A stretch of 64,000 nt of DNA from CBDDHT01 sp965227905 (GTDB lineage: Bacteria; Pseudomonadota; Alphaproteobacteria; Rhizobiales; Methyloligellaceae), in the NCBI GenBank assembly GCA_965227905.1, contig OZ245780.1, positions 558,001 to 622,000 of the forward strand, given 5' to 3'. Shown piece by piece: positions 17,290 through 25,070 of the stretch (position 1 is the first letter of the stretch; every line of letters begins with the position of its first letter). The notes under the pieces were generated by a model. It saw only the letters and a list, made by a program, of their open reading frames with translations, made no database searches and was not told the origin of the DNA. A program made the translations under genes and the position numbers.

Positions 17290-18147
17290 TCACGGCTTGA
17301 GTGGCTCGCCCGTCTTGAACGTGAGCGATGCCCACAACGATTCCCATGCAGGTTTCTTGGTTGCGTCATCGGTGTCCAGTGGTCGCATGACGACGGCATC
17401 GAGCAGATACTCTGTCTTGGGTTTGACGGGTATGATGGCCCTGCCTTCGGCATCAGTGCGCACGACTGCCACAGTTGCTTCGTTGCCGGCACGTTTCGAG
17501 AATATCTCGACTTGTGCGTCTGCGCGTGGCTCGCCCTTGTAAAGAAGGCGAATGGGAAGCCCCAACGACAAATCATCCGTATATGGGTTCGCTTCGGCCA
17601 CGATTTCCGTTTCCATGCCGACCGCCGAATCCCGGCCACGGCCGTTACCGATTGCAATCAAACTCTTTGCAAAGCGCTGATAGGTTTCCTTGAAACCCTT
17701 CTCGGGCAGACCGCGCGCCTTGTGGTCCTTGATGGCCCATCCCAGGTCTTTCTGCGTGGCGAAGCCTTCGAACTTCTCCCACTTCGGATAGGTCAGGTCA
17801 GTCGGACTCGTCTCATGAATTACAACTGCCAATCCCTCGCTTTCTGCCGTCATGGTCAGAGCCGGGATGTCGCCAAGCCGGCCTTGTACAGGCCGTTTGG
17901 AGCCCGCAAGCAAGATCTCGAAACGGGAGAAATCGTTGGGAATATAGGAATTCACCGGCCCTTCGAAATTTTTGCCGACACGGAGGTTAGCGACAATCTG
18001 ACCTTTCGGTTCGACGACGTAGCGGCTTGGTGATATCCAGAACTCATGCGCAAGCGCGGCACCAGTCCAACCGGTTATTAGTAAGAACGTGAACATGCAA
18101 AACAGTCTTCGTTTGGCACGTGCCGATGCAGTGCGGCCATCCTTCAT
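17290..18147 (-). CDS. DUF4198 (NikM-like) exported protein
   Basis: About 285 aa. The signal peptide (KRRLFCMFTFLLITGWTGAALA) is followed by HEFWISPSRYVV, the hallmark start of DUF4198 proteins. The second half contains a beta-sandwich carboxypeptidase-regulatory-like part (YKGEPRADAQVEIF...VRTDAEGRAIIPVK...YLLDAVV). Members occur with nickel or cobalt transporters and are thought to be periplasmic metal-handling proteins. Here it is divergent from a HupE/UreJ-family gene, which fits. The start is unsettled: ATG 18147 gives a basic n-region but overlaps the HupE start by 2 bp; ATG 18096 leaves 50 bp between the genes but no positive charge. Confidence 0.8.
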   Translation of the reverse strand: MKDGRTASARAKRRLFCMFTFLLITGWTGAALAHEFWISPSRYVVEPKGQIVANLRVGKNFEGPVNSYIPNDFSRFEILLAGSKRPVQGRLGDIPALTMTAESEGLAVVIHETSPTDLTYPKWEKFEGFATQKDLGWAIKDHKARGLPEKGFKETYQRFAKSLIAIGNGRGRDSAVGMETEIVAEANPYTDDLSLGLPIRLLYKGEPRADAQVEIFSKRAGNEATVAVVRTDAEGRAIIPVKPKTEYLLDAVVMRPLDTDDATKKPAWESLWASLTFKTGEPLKP

Positions 18148-19291
18148 GACATGGTCATTGCTTCGCTTTGCGAACCTCGCTCGTCTACTCACGGTGCTCA
18201 TCATTGTTGCAGGCTTGGCGCCTGCGGCCTTCAGCCATGAAGTCCGGCCCGCAATCGCAGATGTCGAAGTCACGGCACAAGAAGTTCGCATCGAAATTCG
18301 CCTGTCTTTGGAAGCGCATGTCGCGCGCATTGATCTTGATGGGTTGAAGGACACGGATGAGTCACCGCTTGCGGCCGACTATGATGCACTCCGCGCCCTC
18401 GACGCGGCAGCGCTCGAAGCTGCTTTGCGTTCCGCCTGGCCGGATCTCGTCAAGGCCATAAAAATCATGGCCGGTAACGAGCGCATCATACCTGAGCTCG
18501 CTGGCGTGGCCATCCCCGAAGTCGGAACGATATCCTTGCCGCGCGACAGCAAGATCATGCTGCAGGCAACCCTGCCGCCCGGCAGCGATCCGGTGACGCT
18601 CGGCTGGGAGAAGTCGAATGGGCCGCTCATCGTCCGGCAATCGGGCGGTGGCGAGGACGCCTATACCGGATATCTGACAGGTGGCCAGACAAGCGCGCCG
18701 ATGCCGCGCGCCGGCGTCGCAACGGAAACGGCGACGACTGTCTTCATGCGGTACATCGTCATCGGGTTCGAGCACATCGTGCCCAAGGGGCTCGATCATA
18801 TCCTGTTTGTCCTTGGCCTCTTTTTCTTCTCGACGAGATTCGGCCCCCTTCTGCTTCAGGTCACGGCTTTTACGCTCGCCCATACGGTGACGCTCGCATT
18901 GGCATCCCTGAAGATCGTCAATCTCCCGTCTTCCATTGTGGAGCCGTTGATTGCGGCTTCCATCGTCTATGTCGCTGTCGAGAACGTTCTCAATATCAGG
19001 TTTCCGGTCTGGCGCACGGCGGTGGTCTTCGCATTTGGATTGTTGCATGGCCTGGGTTTCGCTGCTGTTCTCAGCGATGTCGGTCTGGACAGCGCACGTT
19101 TCGTCCTGGGCTTGATTGGGTTCAACATCGGCGTCGAATTCGGCCAGCTCGCCGTCATTCTGGCTGCGTTCCTGCTTGTCGGCCTGCCGTTCAGGAACAA
19201 GCCCTGGTATCGCGCACGAATTGCGGTGCCCTGTTCGATCGCGATTGCCTTGGTTGGGGCGTTCTGGTTTTTCGAGCGTGTGTTGGGTTAG
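18146..19291 (+). CDS. HupE/UreJ-family membrane protein
   Basis: About 381 aa from ATG 18146. A signal peptide ends at AAFS, then HEVRPAIADVEV opens an extracytoplasmic beta-rich domain of about 190 residues. The C-terminal half has six to seven helices with the HupE signatures GFEHIVPKGLDHILFVLGLFF, FTLAHTVTLALA and GLLHGLGFA, including conserved His that probably bind Ni or Co. HupE/UreJ proteins are metal permeases. Together with the divergent DUF4198 gene this looks like a small metal uptake unit. An in-frame GTG at 18089 and an ATG at 18095 are alternative starts. Its 3' end overlaps the next convergent gene by 4 bp. Confidence 0.85.
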   Translation: MTWSLLRFANLARLLTVLIIVAGLAPAAFSHEVRPAIADVEVTAQEVRIEIRLSLEAHVARIDLDGLKDTDESPLAADYDALRALDAAALEAALRSAWPDLVKAIKIMAGNERIIPELAGVAIPEVGTISLPRDSKIMLQATLPPGSDPVTLGWEKSNGPLIVRQSGGGEDAYTGYLTGGQTSAPMPRAGVATETATTVFMRYIVIGFEHIVPKGLDHILFVLGLFFFSTRFGPLLLQVTAFTLAHTVTLALASLKIVNLPSSIVEPLIAASIVYVAVENVLNIRFPVWRTAVVFAFGLLHGLGFAAVLSDVGLDSARFVLGLIGFNIGVEFGQLAVILAAFLLVGLPFRNKPWYRARIAVPCSIAIALVGAFWFFERVLG

Positions 19292-20010
19292 TTTTTAAGC
19301 AACGCCGACTTTAGCGTATTGATCAGAGCCTTTGCCTTGGCGTTCTGCGGCAGTAGCGTAGCAATCTGTTGGGCGAGTAGATAACCTGCCGCTGTATCCG
19401 ATCGATAATGCACGCCTCCGATTTCGCGGTTCATGGCGATTTGGAACGCGATGCTGAGAAGTTGTGTCTTTTTCTCGGGCCATATGCCGGAGAGGAGCAG
19501 CGCCAGAGTGTGCGCGTCGGTCGAGTGACCGCTCGGATAGGCAGGGTGTCCGGGAGGTGCAATCGAAGCCGCGATTTCCGCCGAATATTGACGCGGCCGT
19601 GCCCGATCGAATTTCGCTTTGAAATGCATTGCCACACGCGTGACGTCCGGAAGCACGGCCTCCCAGAACGTCACGAGCGCTGCAGCGCGTGTCTCGTCAA
19701 GCGAAAGACCTTTGGTGAACGGATGGACGACATCTCTGATCTGCGCGTCGATTTGGTTCTGATAAAGGCTGCGCAGAGGTTTCAAGGCGATGATGTAGGT
19801 GACTTCGTCGCGCGTAAATGCGTCGCCCGGCGGCGGCGGCAAAGTGATCGTTTCCCTCCAGCCCGGCGGCATCAGCTGCGCGTCTTCTTTTGAAAGCTTC
19901 TTGTAGAATGGGTCCCACTGGTTGCCATAGGTCAATGGCTCGGCGGCCACAGGCGGACTGGCGTTCAACAGTGCGTAGAAAACCGCAATCGCGAGAAGAC
20001 TTCTGACCAT
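19288..20010 (-). CDS. Exported class A acid phosphatase (PAP2 superfamily)
   Basis: 240 aa with a signal peptide (to about PPVAA). The three catalytic blocks of the vanadium haloperoxidase/PAP2 fold are all present: K131-x6-R138P139, PSGH at 159-162 and R195-x5-H201-x3-D205 (NREIGGVHYRSD). The length and the soluble, signal-bearing form fit periplasmic class A non-specific acid phosphatases (PhoN-like) rather than membrane lipid phosphatases. It likely releases phosphate from organic esters. Convergent with the HupE gene with a 4 bp overlap. Confidence 0.88.
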   Translation of the reverse strand: MVRSLLAIAVFYALLNASPPVAAEPLTYGNQWDPFYKKLSKEDAQLMPPGWRETITLPPPPGDAFTRDEVTYIIALKPLRSLYQNQIDAQIRDVVHPFTKGLSLDETRAAALVTFWEAVLPDVTRVAMHFKAKFDRARPRQYSAEIAASIAPPGHPAYPSGHSTDAHTLALLLSGIWPEKKTQLLSIAFQIAMNREIGGVHYRSDTAAGYLLAQQIATLLPQNAKAKALINTLKSALLKN

Positions 20011-20208
20011 AACTCACACCTCAAAACCCAGTCTGTATGCCATGATATCGTACCAGGAAAAGTTTGGCGTCACTTCTGTCGGCGAAGCTGTCTTATCGTG
20101 ATCGTGCAGGTCGGTGTCGTGTCGCCTCCGAAGCGGGACTCGTTGGCTGCATTGACATGAGCCAAGTTGGCGGCAGAATTACTGCCAAGGCAAACACGGA
20201 GATTTGAT

Positions 20209-21243
20209 GTGCGTTCGAGCGACCTGAAACCGATTGAGGGGCCGGTAGCGTGGCGAGGGCCTGCGTTGCGTGACGATTCAAGCTGGATCCATCGCGTGTC
20301 TGAAAGCGAAGTGTTGGAAATCGAGGCGGCTCTTGCCGCATTGACGTCATCGGACATGCGGGCCCGCCAATTTGGCCGCGATGATTTCCCGCTTGCGGGC
20401 TTCGGAGAGACATTGGCCGGCTTGCTCGAGCAGATTCAGAACGGACGTGGATTTGCCCTGATCCGCGGTCTTCCGCTGGATCGCTGGAGTCGCGAGCAGA
20501 TCGAAGCCGTGTATTGGGGGATCGGAAGCTATCTCGGCAATCCCATCAGCCAGAACGGTGAAGGCCAACTCATCGCCGAGGTCACCAATCGCGGCCAGAG
20601 TTATGTGAACAATGTCAATGATCGCGGCTACCGTTCAAGCGACAAGCTGCACCCTCATGTCGACACATCCGACATCACGGCATTGCTCTGTCTGCAACCG
20701 GCCAGATCGGGCGGTCATAGCGCCATCGCAAGTTCGATGACGGTTTTCAATGAATTGCTTCAGCGGCACCCTGAGCATCTGGAGCGGCTGCTGACCGGGT
20801 ATCATCATGATCTGCGAGGGGAAGGCCCGACGCGCCAACTCGATGAGGTCACCCATAACCGCATACCGGTTTTTAGCCGACATGAAGGTTATATGAGCTG
20901 CTGCATCAACGATAAGATCATGCGCTCGGCCCATGACAAGATCGGCCAGCCGCTTGCCGAAGAAGATGAGGCGGCGCTTGCCAGTGTCCTTGATACTGCT
21001 CTTAGCGAAGAGGTGCGGCTGGACATGTGGCTGGAGCGAGGCGATATCCAGTTCGTGAACAACTATGTGCTGCTTCATTGGCGAACAGGATTCGACGATT
21101 GGCCGGAGCCCGAGCGGCGGCGTTGTCTGCTACGTCTCTGGCTCAATACCCGCGAGCCAAGGCCATTGGCGCCGGAGTTTGCCGACCGCTACAACACCGG
21201 GCCGCGTGGCGGTGTCTGGTCCGGTGCGCCAGCGGCAGCCTGA
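20209..21243 (+). CDS. TauD/TfdA-family Fe(II)/2-oxoglutarate dioxygenase
   Basis: About 344 aa from the GTG at 20209, which has a CGGAG ribosome binding site seven bases upstream; a TTG at 20167 is in frame. The Fe-binding HxD is HPHVDTSD (His150, Asp152). The distal His lies in NNYVLLHWRTGF and the 2-oxoglutarate-binding Arg in RRRCLLRLWLN. The N-terminal WRGPALRDDSSWIHRVSESEVLEIEAAL is characteristic of a TauD subgroup with unknown substrates. The stop overlaps the next gene's ATG (TGATG), so the two are coupled. Confidence 0.85.
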   Translation: MRSSDLKPIEGPVAWRGPALRDDSSWIHRVSESEVLEIEAALAALTSSDMRARQFGRDDFPLAGFGETLAGLLEQIQNGRGFALIRGLPLDRWSREQIEAVYWGIGSYLGNPISQNGEGQLIAEVTNRGQSYVNNVNDRGYRSSDKLHPHVDTSDITALLCLQPARSGGHSAIASSMTVFNELLQRHPEHLERLLTGYHHDLRGEGPTRQLDEVTHNRIPVFSRHEGYMSCCINDKIMRSAHDKIGQPLAEEDEAALASVLDTALSEEVRLDMWLERGDIQFVNNYVLLHWRTGFDDWPEPERRRCLLRLWLNTREPRPLAPEFADRYNTGPRGGVWSGAPAAA

Positions 21244-21590
21244 TGCCAGATGCGGGGCCATCCATAACGATGACTGCCGAAGAGATGCATTCGGCGATAT
21301 CCGCCATTATTGACAAGCGGAGCACTGCGGCCAGCCAGAGCCCGTACGACCGGATGGTGTGTGTCGGTGCGGTGAGTGAAGCAAGACGCGTCTTCGACGG
21401 AATTCCTGTTCAGGGAACAGCGGATGAGTATGGGGACGCCGTTCTTTCGGCAATCGGCAAAGCGCAGCAGGACTATTACGACCCCGATGGAGAATACACA
21501 TCGGGCAAGTCATCGATCGGCGATATCTATCTGGATATCTCCTTCCTGCTGAAGGGCCGATCCATAAACCTCAAAGCATCTTGTACATGA
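21243..21590 (+). CDS. Small protein coupled to the TauD-like gene
   Basis: 115 aa, starting at the ATG inside TGATG at the end of the dioxygenase gene. The sequence (ITMTAEEMHSAISAIIDKRS, VGAVSEARRVFDGIPVQGTADEYGDAVLSAIGKAQQDYY) is mostly helical, with no signal peptide or membrane segment. No family is recognised. The translational coupling implies a role with the dioxygenase, perhaps as an accessory subunit. Its 3' end overlaps the convergent acetyltransferase by 20 bp. Confidence 0.6.
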   Translation: MPDAGPSITMTAEEMHSAISAIIDKRSTAASQSPYDRMVCVGAVSEARRVFDGIPVQGTADEYGDAVLSAIGKAQQDYYDPDGEYTSGKSSIGDIYLDISFLLKGRSINLKASCT

Positions 21591-22098
21591 ATATCGCAGG
21601 ATCCAGCCGATTCTCGATCGGATCTCGCGCGTAGGCGGGAATGCTGCCCGCAATGGCATATCCGAGCGACAAATAGAGCTTCTCGGCGTGTGCGCCAGCG
21701 GTATCGAGTGTCAGAAGCGTGCGTCCGATCTTGCTGGCTTTTTCCTCAAGCGAAACCATCAGCGCTCTGCCGATCCCCCGGCTCCTGAAATCGGGATGGA
21801 CGAGGAGTTTCGACACATCGGCTCTATGGGTCTGGTTGGGCGGCGTGTCGAAAACCAGTTGCACCGTGCCCGCAACCCGATTGTCGGATTTGACGATCAG
21901 TAGGATACGCGTTCCGTCAGCCAGACCTGGCCTAACCTTCTCTTTCCAGAAGGCGAGACTGTCGTCGATACTGTGCGGCACGATGAAGTTGACGCTGGCG
22001 CCGTCATAGACACAGGCATTCAAGACGCGCGCGAGTTCGTCCTGATGCTTATCGAATCCATCGACCGTTAGCGACTCTATGCAGTGTTCGTTACTCAA
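21571..22098 (-). CDS. GNAT-family N-acetyltransferase
   Basis: 175 aa from a TTG. The acetyl-CoA motif is clear: KLLVHPDFRSRGIGRALMVSLEEKA (R/Q-x-x-G-x-G/A type), preceded by AGTVQLVFDTPPNQTHRADV and followed by LLTLDTAGAHAEKLYLSLGYAIAGSIPAYA. It starts 6 bp after the stop of the XRE-cupin regulator, so they form a two-gene operon. This pairing suggests the regulator senses a compound that the acetyltransferase modifies. The substrate is unknown. Confidence 0.85.
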   Translation of the reverse strand: MSNEHCIESLTVDGFDKHQDELARVLNACVYDGASVNFIVPHSIDDSLAFWKEKVRPGLADGTRILLIVKSDNRVAGTVQLVFDTPPNQTHRADVSKLLVHPDFRSRGIGRALMVSLEEKASKIGRTLLTLDTAGAHAEKLYLSLGYAIAGSIPAYARDPIENRLDPAIFMYKML

Positions 22099-22104
22099 AG
22101 CGCC

Positions 22105-22677
22105 TCACATCATTGCCAGAATGTATTTCGCGGATTGCCCTTGACCGGTTTCGAATATGCTGGGACCGAACAGTTGATATCGCAGGCAATCGCCTTTGCG
22201 CAGTTGATAGGATTGACTGTCAACGGTCATTGCGAGTCGCCCCTGAAGAAGCATGAGATGGTGTTCAAGTCCGGGCCGCGACGGGCCGGCATATTCGATG
22301 CGCGTGCCGGCCGGGATCTCGCACAGGATCATCTCGCCAGCCAGGGCCTCGGTGGGCGGCGAGACGGATCGTCTGAGAAATCCGGTTTCCGGGTCCTGCC
22401 ACACGGTTTGTCTCGAACGCGGGACAAAAGGTTCGAACTCCGTTTCGACCATCGCCATCAGCCGCGACATCGTTAAGGCATAGGCCGAGCAAAGTTTGCC
22501 CAATACCGCCGCGGTCGGGCTGACCTCGCCTTTTTCCAGTCGTGACAGCGTCGCACGGCTGACATTGCATCTGTCGGAAAGCTCATCCAGCGACCATCCG
22601 CGGCCGGTCCGCAGCGTCTTCAACCCGTTTGCGATGCGATCGTCGAGGGTTTGTTCGGCGTTTGAAGAATTGACCAT
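22105..22677 (-). CDS. XRE-family regulator with C-terminal cupin sensor domain
   Basis: 190 aa from ATG 22677. Residues about 10-70 form a helix-turn-helix (TLRTGRGWSLDELSDRCNVSRATLSRLEKGEVSPTAAVLGKL), and the C-terminal half is a cupin barrel (PAGTRIEYAGPSRPGLEHHLMLLQGRLAMTV...LRKGDCLRY). It is a cytoplasmic repressor or activator sensing a small ligand. A near-perfect inverted repeat lies 10 bp upstream of the start (22688-22705), so autoregulation is likely. The longer frame reaching 22755 would place that palindrome inside the gene and is less likely. Confidence 0.88.
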   Translation of the reverse strand: MVNSSNAEQTLDDRIANGLKTLRTGRGWSLDELSDRCNVSRATLSRLEKGEVSPTAAVLGKLCSAYALTMSRLMAMVETEFEPFVPRSRQTVWQDPETGFLRRSVSPPTEALAGEMILCEIPAGTRIEYAGPSRPGLEHHLMLLQGRLAMTVDSQSYQLRKGDCLRYQLFGPSIFETGQGQSAKYILAMM

Positions 22678-22687
22678 GGAGAGAATA

Positions 22688-22705
22688 TTTCTCAAATATG
22701 AGAAA
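22688..22705. promoter_or_regulatory. Probable autoregulatory operator of the XRE-cupin gene
   Basis: A perfect inverted repeat of 7+7 bp around a 4 bp centre (TTTCTCA-AATA-TGAGAAA). It is AT-rich in a GC-rich genome and sits directly in front of the regulator gene, where a promoter -10 region would be. Size and position fit a dimeric HTH repressor site. Confidence 0.55.
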
Positions 22706-22924
22706 ATGTAAAGCCTCTCCCCAATACGGAACTGATAGAGCTTCTTCTGGAACAAGGGTAGACGCGGCGACGGTTTCCAAATAGGTCGGATGAGACGTCT
22801 CTTGTCAGTTTTACATCGCCGGCGCGCTATTGAGCATCATCGTCCCCAATGACCGATCCCGAACAACCTCGTCGATTGCAGCAATGCTTGCCGCAGCAAA
22901 CTCTGGTTTGGACGTCTGATTGAT

Positions 22925-24094
22925 ATGAAAGTCCGCTCTCTCGTGCTCCTGATGTCAGGCGAGGTCCTGGCGATGTCGTTGTGGTTTCTGTCCGCAGCAA
23001 TCCTTCCTGACATGCTGCGTGAAGTCTCGATGTCGCCTGTTCGACAGGCTGCTCTGTCCAGCGGCGTACAGGCCGGATTTGTCGTTGGTGCGCTCATTTC
23101 CGCCGTACTCGGGATTGCCGACCGGTTCGATCCGCGCCGGGTCTTTGCGGTGTCCGCCATCGCTGCCGCATTGGTGAATGCCATTCTTCTCGTAACCGAA
23201 CCGGGCAGCGCCCTGTCGATTGTCGCGCGCTTTCTGACAGGCGCCCTGCTGGCGGGCGTCTATCCTGTCGGCATGAAGATCGCCATCGGATGGGGCCTGA
23301 AGGACCGAGGCTTTCTCGTCGGCCTGCTGGTCGGCGCTCTGACAATGGGGACGGCGCTGCCGCACCTCATTTCCCTCGGCGGTGGAGCCGACTGGCGATT
23401 GGCAGTCACGGTCGCGTCCATCGGCGCCGTCATTGGTGGAATTCTGTGCCTTCTTGCCCAAGTCGGACCGCACCACGGCGTCGCAACCAAGTTCGATCCG
23501 CGGGCAATTGGAATGGCGTGGACCAATCGCCGTGTCCGGCTGGCCTATGCGGGCTATCTCGGCCATATGTGGGAACTCTATGCCATGTGGGCCTGGATCG
23601 CCGCCATCACGGCTGCCTCCTATTCCGCGTCCATGGCGGCACTGGATGCCGAATATTATTCCAAGGTGACGGCATTCATTGCCATCGCCATGGGGAGTAT
23701 CGCGGGCATTCTCGCCGGACTGAGTGCGGACAGGGTCGGAAAGGCGAAAGTGGCCTTGCTGTCCATGGCCTTCAGCGGATCTGCGGCGATCGCCGTGGCT
23801 GTTACCTTCGGTGGGCCGGTCTGGCTGACTTTCATTCTTGTGGTCATATGGGGTGCGACTGTCATCCCGGATTCCGCGCAATTCTCGGCGCTGGTTGCCG
23901 ATGCCTCACCGCCGGAGCTGGCAGGCAGCCTGATGACCTTTCAGACGGCGCTTGGATTTACGCTGACATTCTTCACCGTGCAGATGGCGCCGCTTCTCGC
24001 AGCAAGTTATGGCTGGCCGTTCGTAATTGTCTGTCTGGCGGCCGGACCGGCATTCGGCATTGTCGCTATGGCTCGGTTGCGGGCGATGGACTGA
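22925..24094 (+). CDS. Major facilitator superfamily transporter
   Basis: 389 aa with about 12 membrane helices. An MFS pattern is visible: a first helix SLVLLMSGEVLAMSLWFLSAAILP, the loop after helix 2 IADRFDPRRV (motif A variant), and a second half that begins after the central loop at TNRRVRLAYAGYLGHMWELYAMWAW, with AGLSADRVGKAKV as the second motif A copy. The GHMWELYAMWAW segment occurs in a subgroup of proteobacterial MFS proteins with unassigned substrates. It is followed by a DMT-family exporter on the same strand. Confidence 0.85.
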   Translation: MKVRSLVLLMSGEVLAMSLWFLSAAILPDMLREVSMSPVRQAALSSGVQAGFVVGALISAVLGIADRFDPRRVFAVSAIAAALVNAILLVTEPGSALSIVARFLTGALLAGVYPVGMKIAIGWGLKDRGFLVGLLVGALTMGTALPHLISLGGGADWRLAVTVASIGAVIGGILCLLAQVGPHHGVATKFDPRAIGMAWTNRRVRLAYAGYLGHMWELYAMWAWIAAITAASYSASMAALDAEYYSKVTAFIAIAMGSIAGILAGLSADRVGKAKVALLSMAFSGSAAIAVAVTFGGPVWLTFILVVIWGATVIPDSAQFSALVADASPPELAGSLMTFQTALGFTLTFFTVQMAPLLAASYGWPFVIVCLAAGPAFGIVAMARLRAMD

Positions 24095-24147
24095 AGAGAG
24101 GCTCTCGACCGGCAACCGTTGCCCCGTGACAAATCAAGGCCAGTTCC

Positions 24148-25023
24148 TTGCCAGGACCTAATCTCCTTATCGGAATAGCAAGCGCAGTCGGCGTCATCTT
24201 CATCTGGTCGGGGATGATCGTGTTCTCACGCGCGGGTGTCATCACGGCTCTGACCCCTTACGATCTTTCCGCACTCCGTTTCATGGTCACCGGATTGTTG
24301 GTGCTGCCGTTCCTGCGATCCTGGTGGCCGCATCATCTGCCGCTCCATGCAATGGTCATCATGGTGCTCTGCGGCCCCGGGGCCATCTATTCCCTGCTGC
24401 TGTATCTCGGCCTTTCGGAAGCCTCGGCCGCCTATGCCGGTGTGTTCGCCAACGGGTCCCTGCCCATCTTCACGATGATCATGGCCTATCTCGTTACCCG
24501 GGATACGCCCGGTCGCATCCCCGCCCTGGCAGTCGCTGTCATTGTTCTGGGCGGCGTCCTGCTTGGTATTCCCGGCATGGCGACCGGCGGCGCCGATACG
24601 GTTCTTGGCATCGTCTTCTTCCTTGGCGCGTCGGCGGTGCTGTCAGTTTATATATTCGGCCTCCGCCACTGGCGCGTCACCCCGCGCCAGGCCCTGGCCC
24701 TGATCAATCTTCCGAATGCGCTGATCTATCTGCCGCTCTGGTATTTCCTGCTACCGACAGGACTGGCCGAAGCGGAGCTTTCCACCATCGTCTTCCAAGC
24801 CTTGTTCCAGGGACTTGGACCGGGTTTTTTCGCGCTCATCCTGTTTGCACTCGCAGCAATCCATCTCGGCCCGACCGCAACGGCAGGATTTTCCGCATCC
24901 GTGCCTGCAACGGCGGCGCTGTTAGCGATACCGGTGCTGTCGGAAATTCCGTCGCTTATCGAGTGGTGCGGCATCGCGACAGTGACGGTCGGAATGGCGC
25001 TATTGGTATTGAAGCCAAAGTAA
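24148..25023 (+). CDS. EamA/DMT-family transporter
   Basis: 291 aa with about ten helices in two EamA halves. The first begins LLIGIASAVGVIFIWSGMIVFSRAGVITALTPYDLSALRFMVTGLLVLPFL, the second near TVLGIVFFLGASAVLSVYIFGLRHWR. Such proteins move metabolites or drugs across the inner membrane, usually outward. The start is uncertain: the TTG at 24148 keeps the full first helix, while the first in-frame ATG would remove it. The MFS gene ends 53 bp upstream on the same strand. It converges on an aldehyde dehydrogenase. Confidence 0.82.
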   Translation: MPGPNLLIGIASAVGVIFIWSGMIVFSRAGVITALTPYDLSALRFMVTGLLVLPFLRSWWPHHLPLHAMVIMVLCGPGAIYSLLLYLGLSEASAAYAGVFANGSLPIFTMIMAYLVTRDTPGRIPALAVAVIVLGGVLLGIPGMATGGADTVLGIVFFLGASAVLSVYIFGLRHWRVTPRQALALINLPNALIYLPLWYFLLPTGLAEAELSTIVFQALFQGLGPGFFALILFALAAIHLGPTATAGFSASVPATAALLAIPVLSEIPSLIEWCGIATVTVGMALLVLKPK

Positions 25024-25070
25024 TCCGAACGTCTGTCCAAGAATGTTCGCAAGGCTGTCGATACTTGGCT

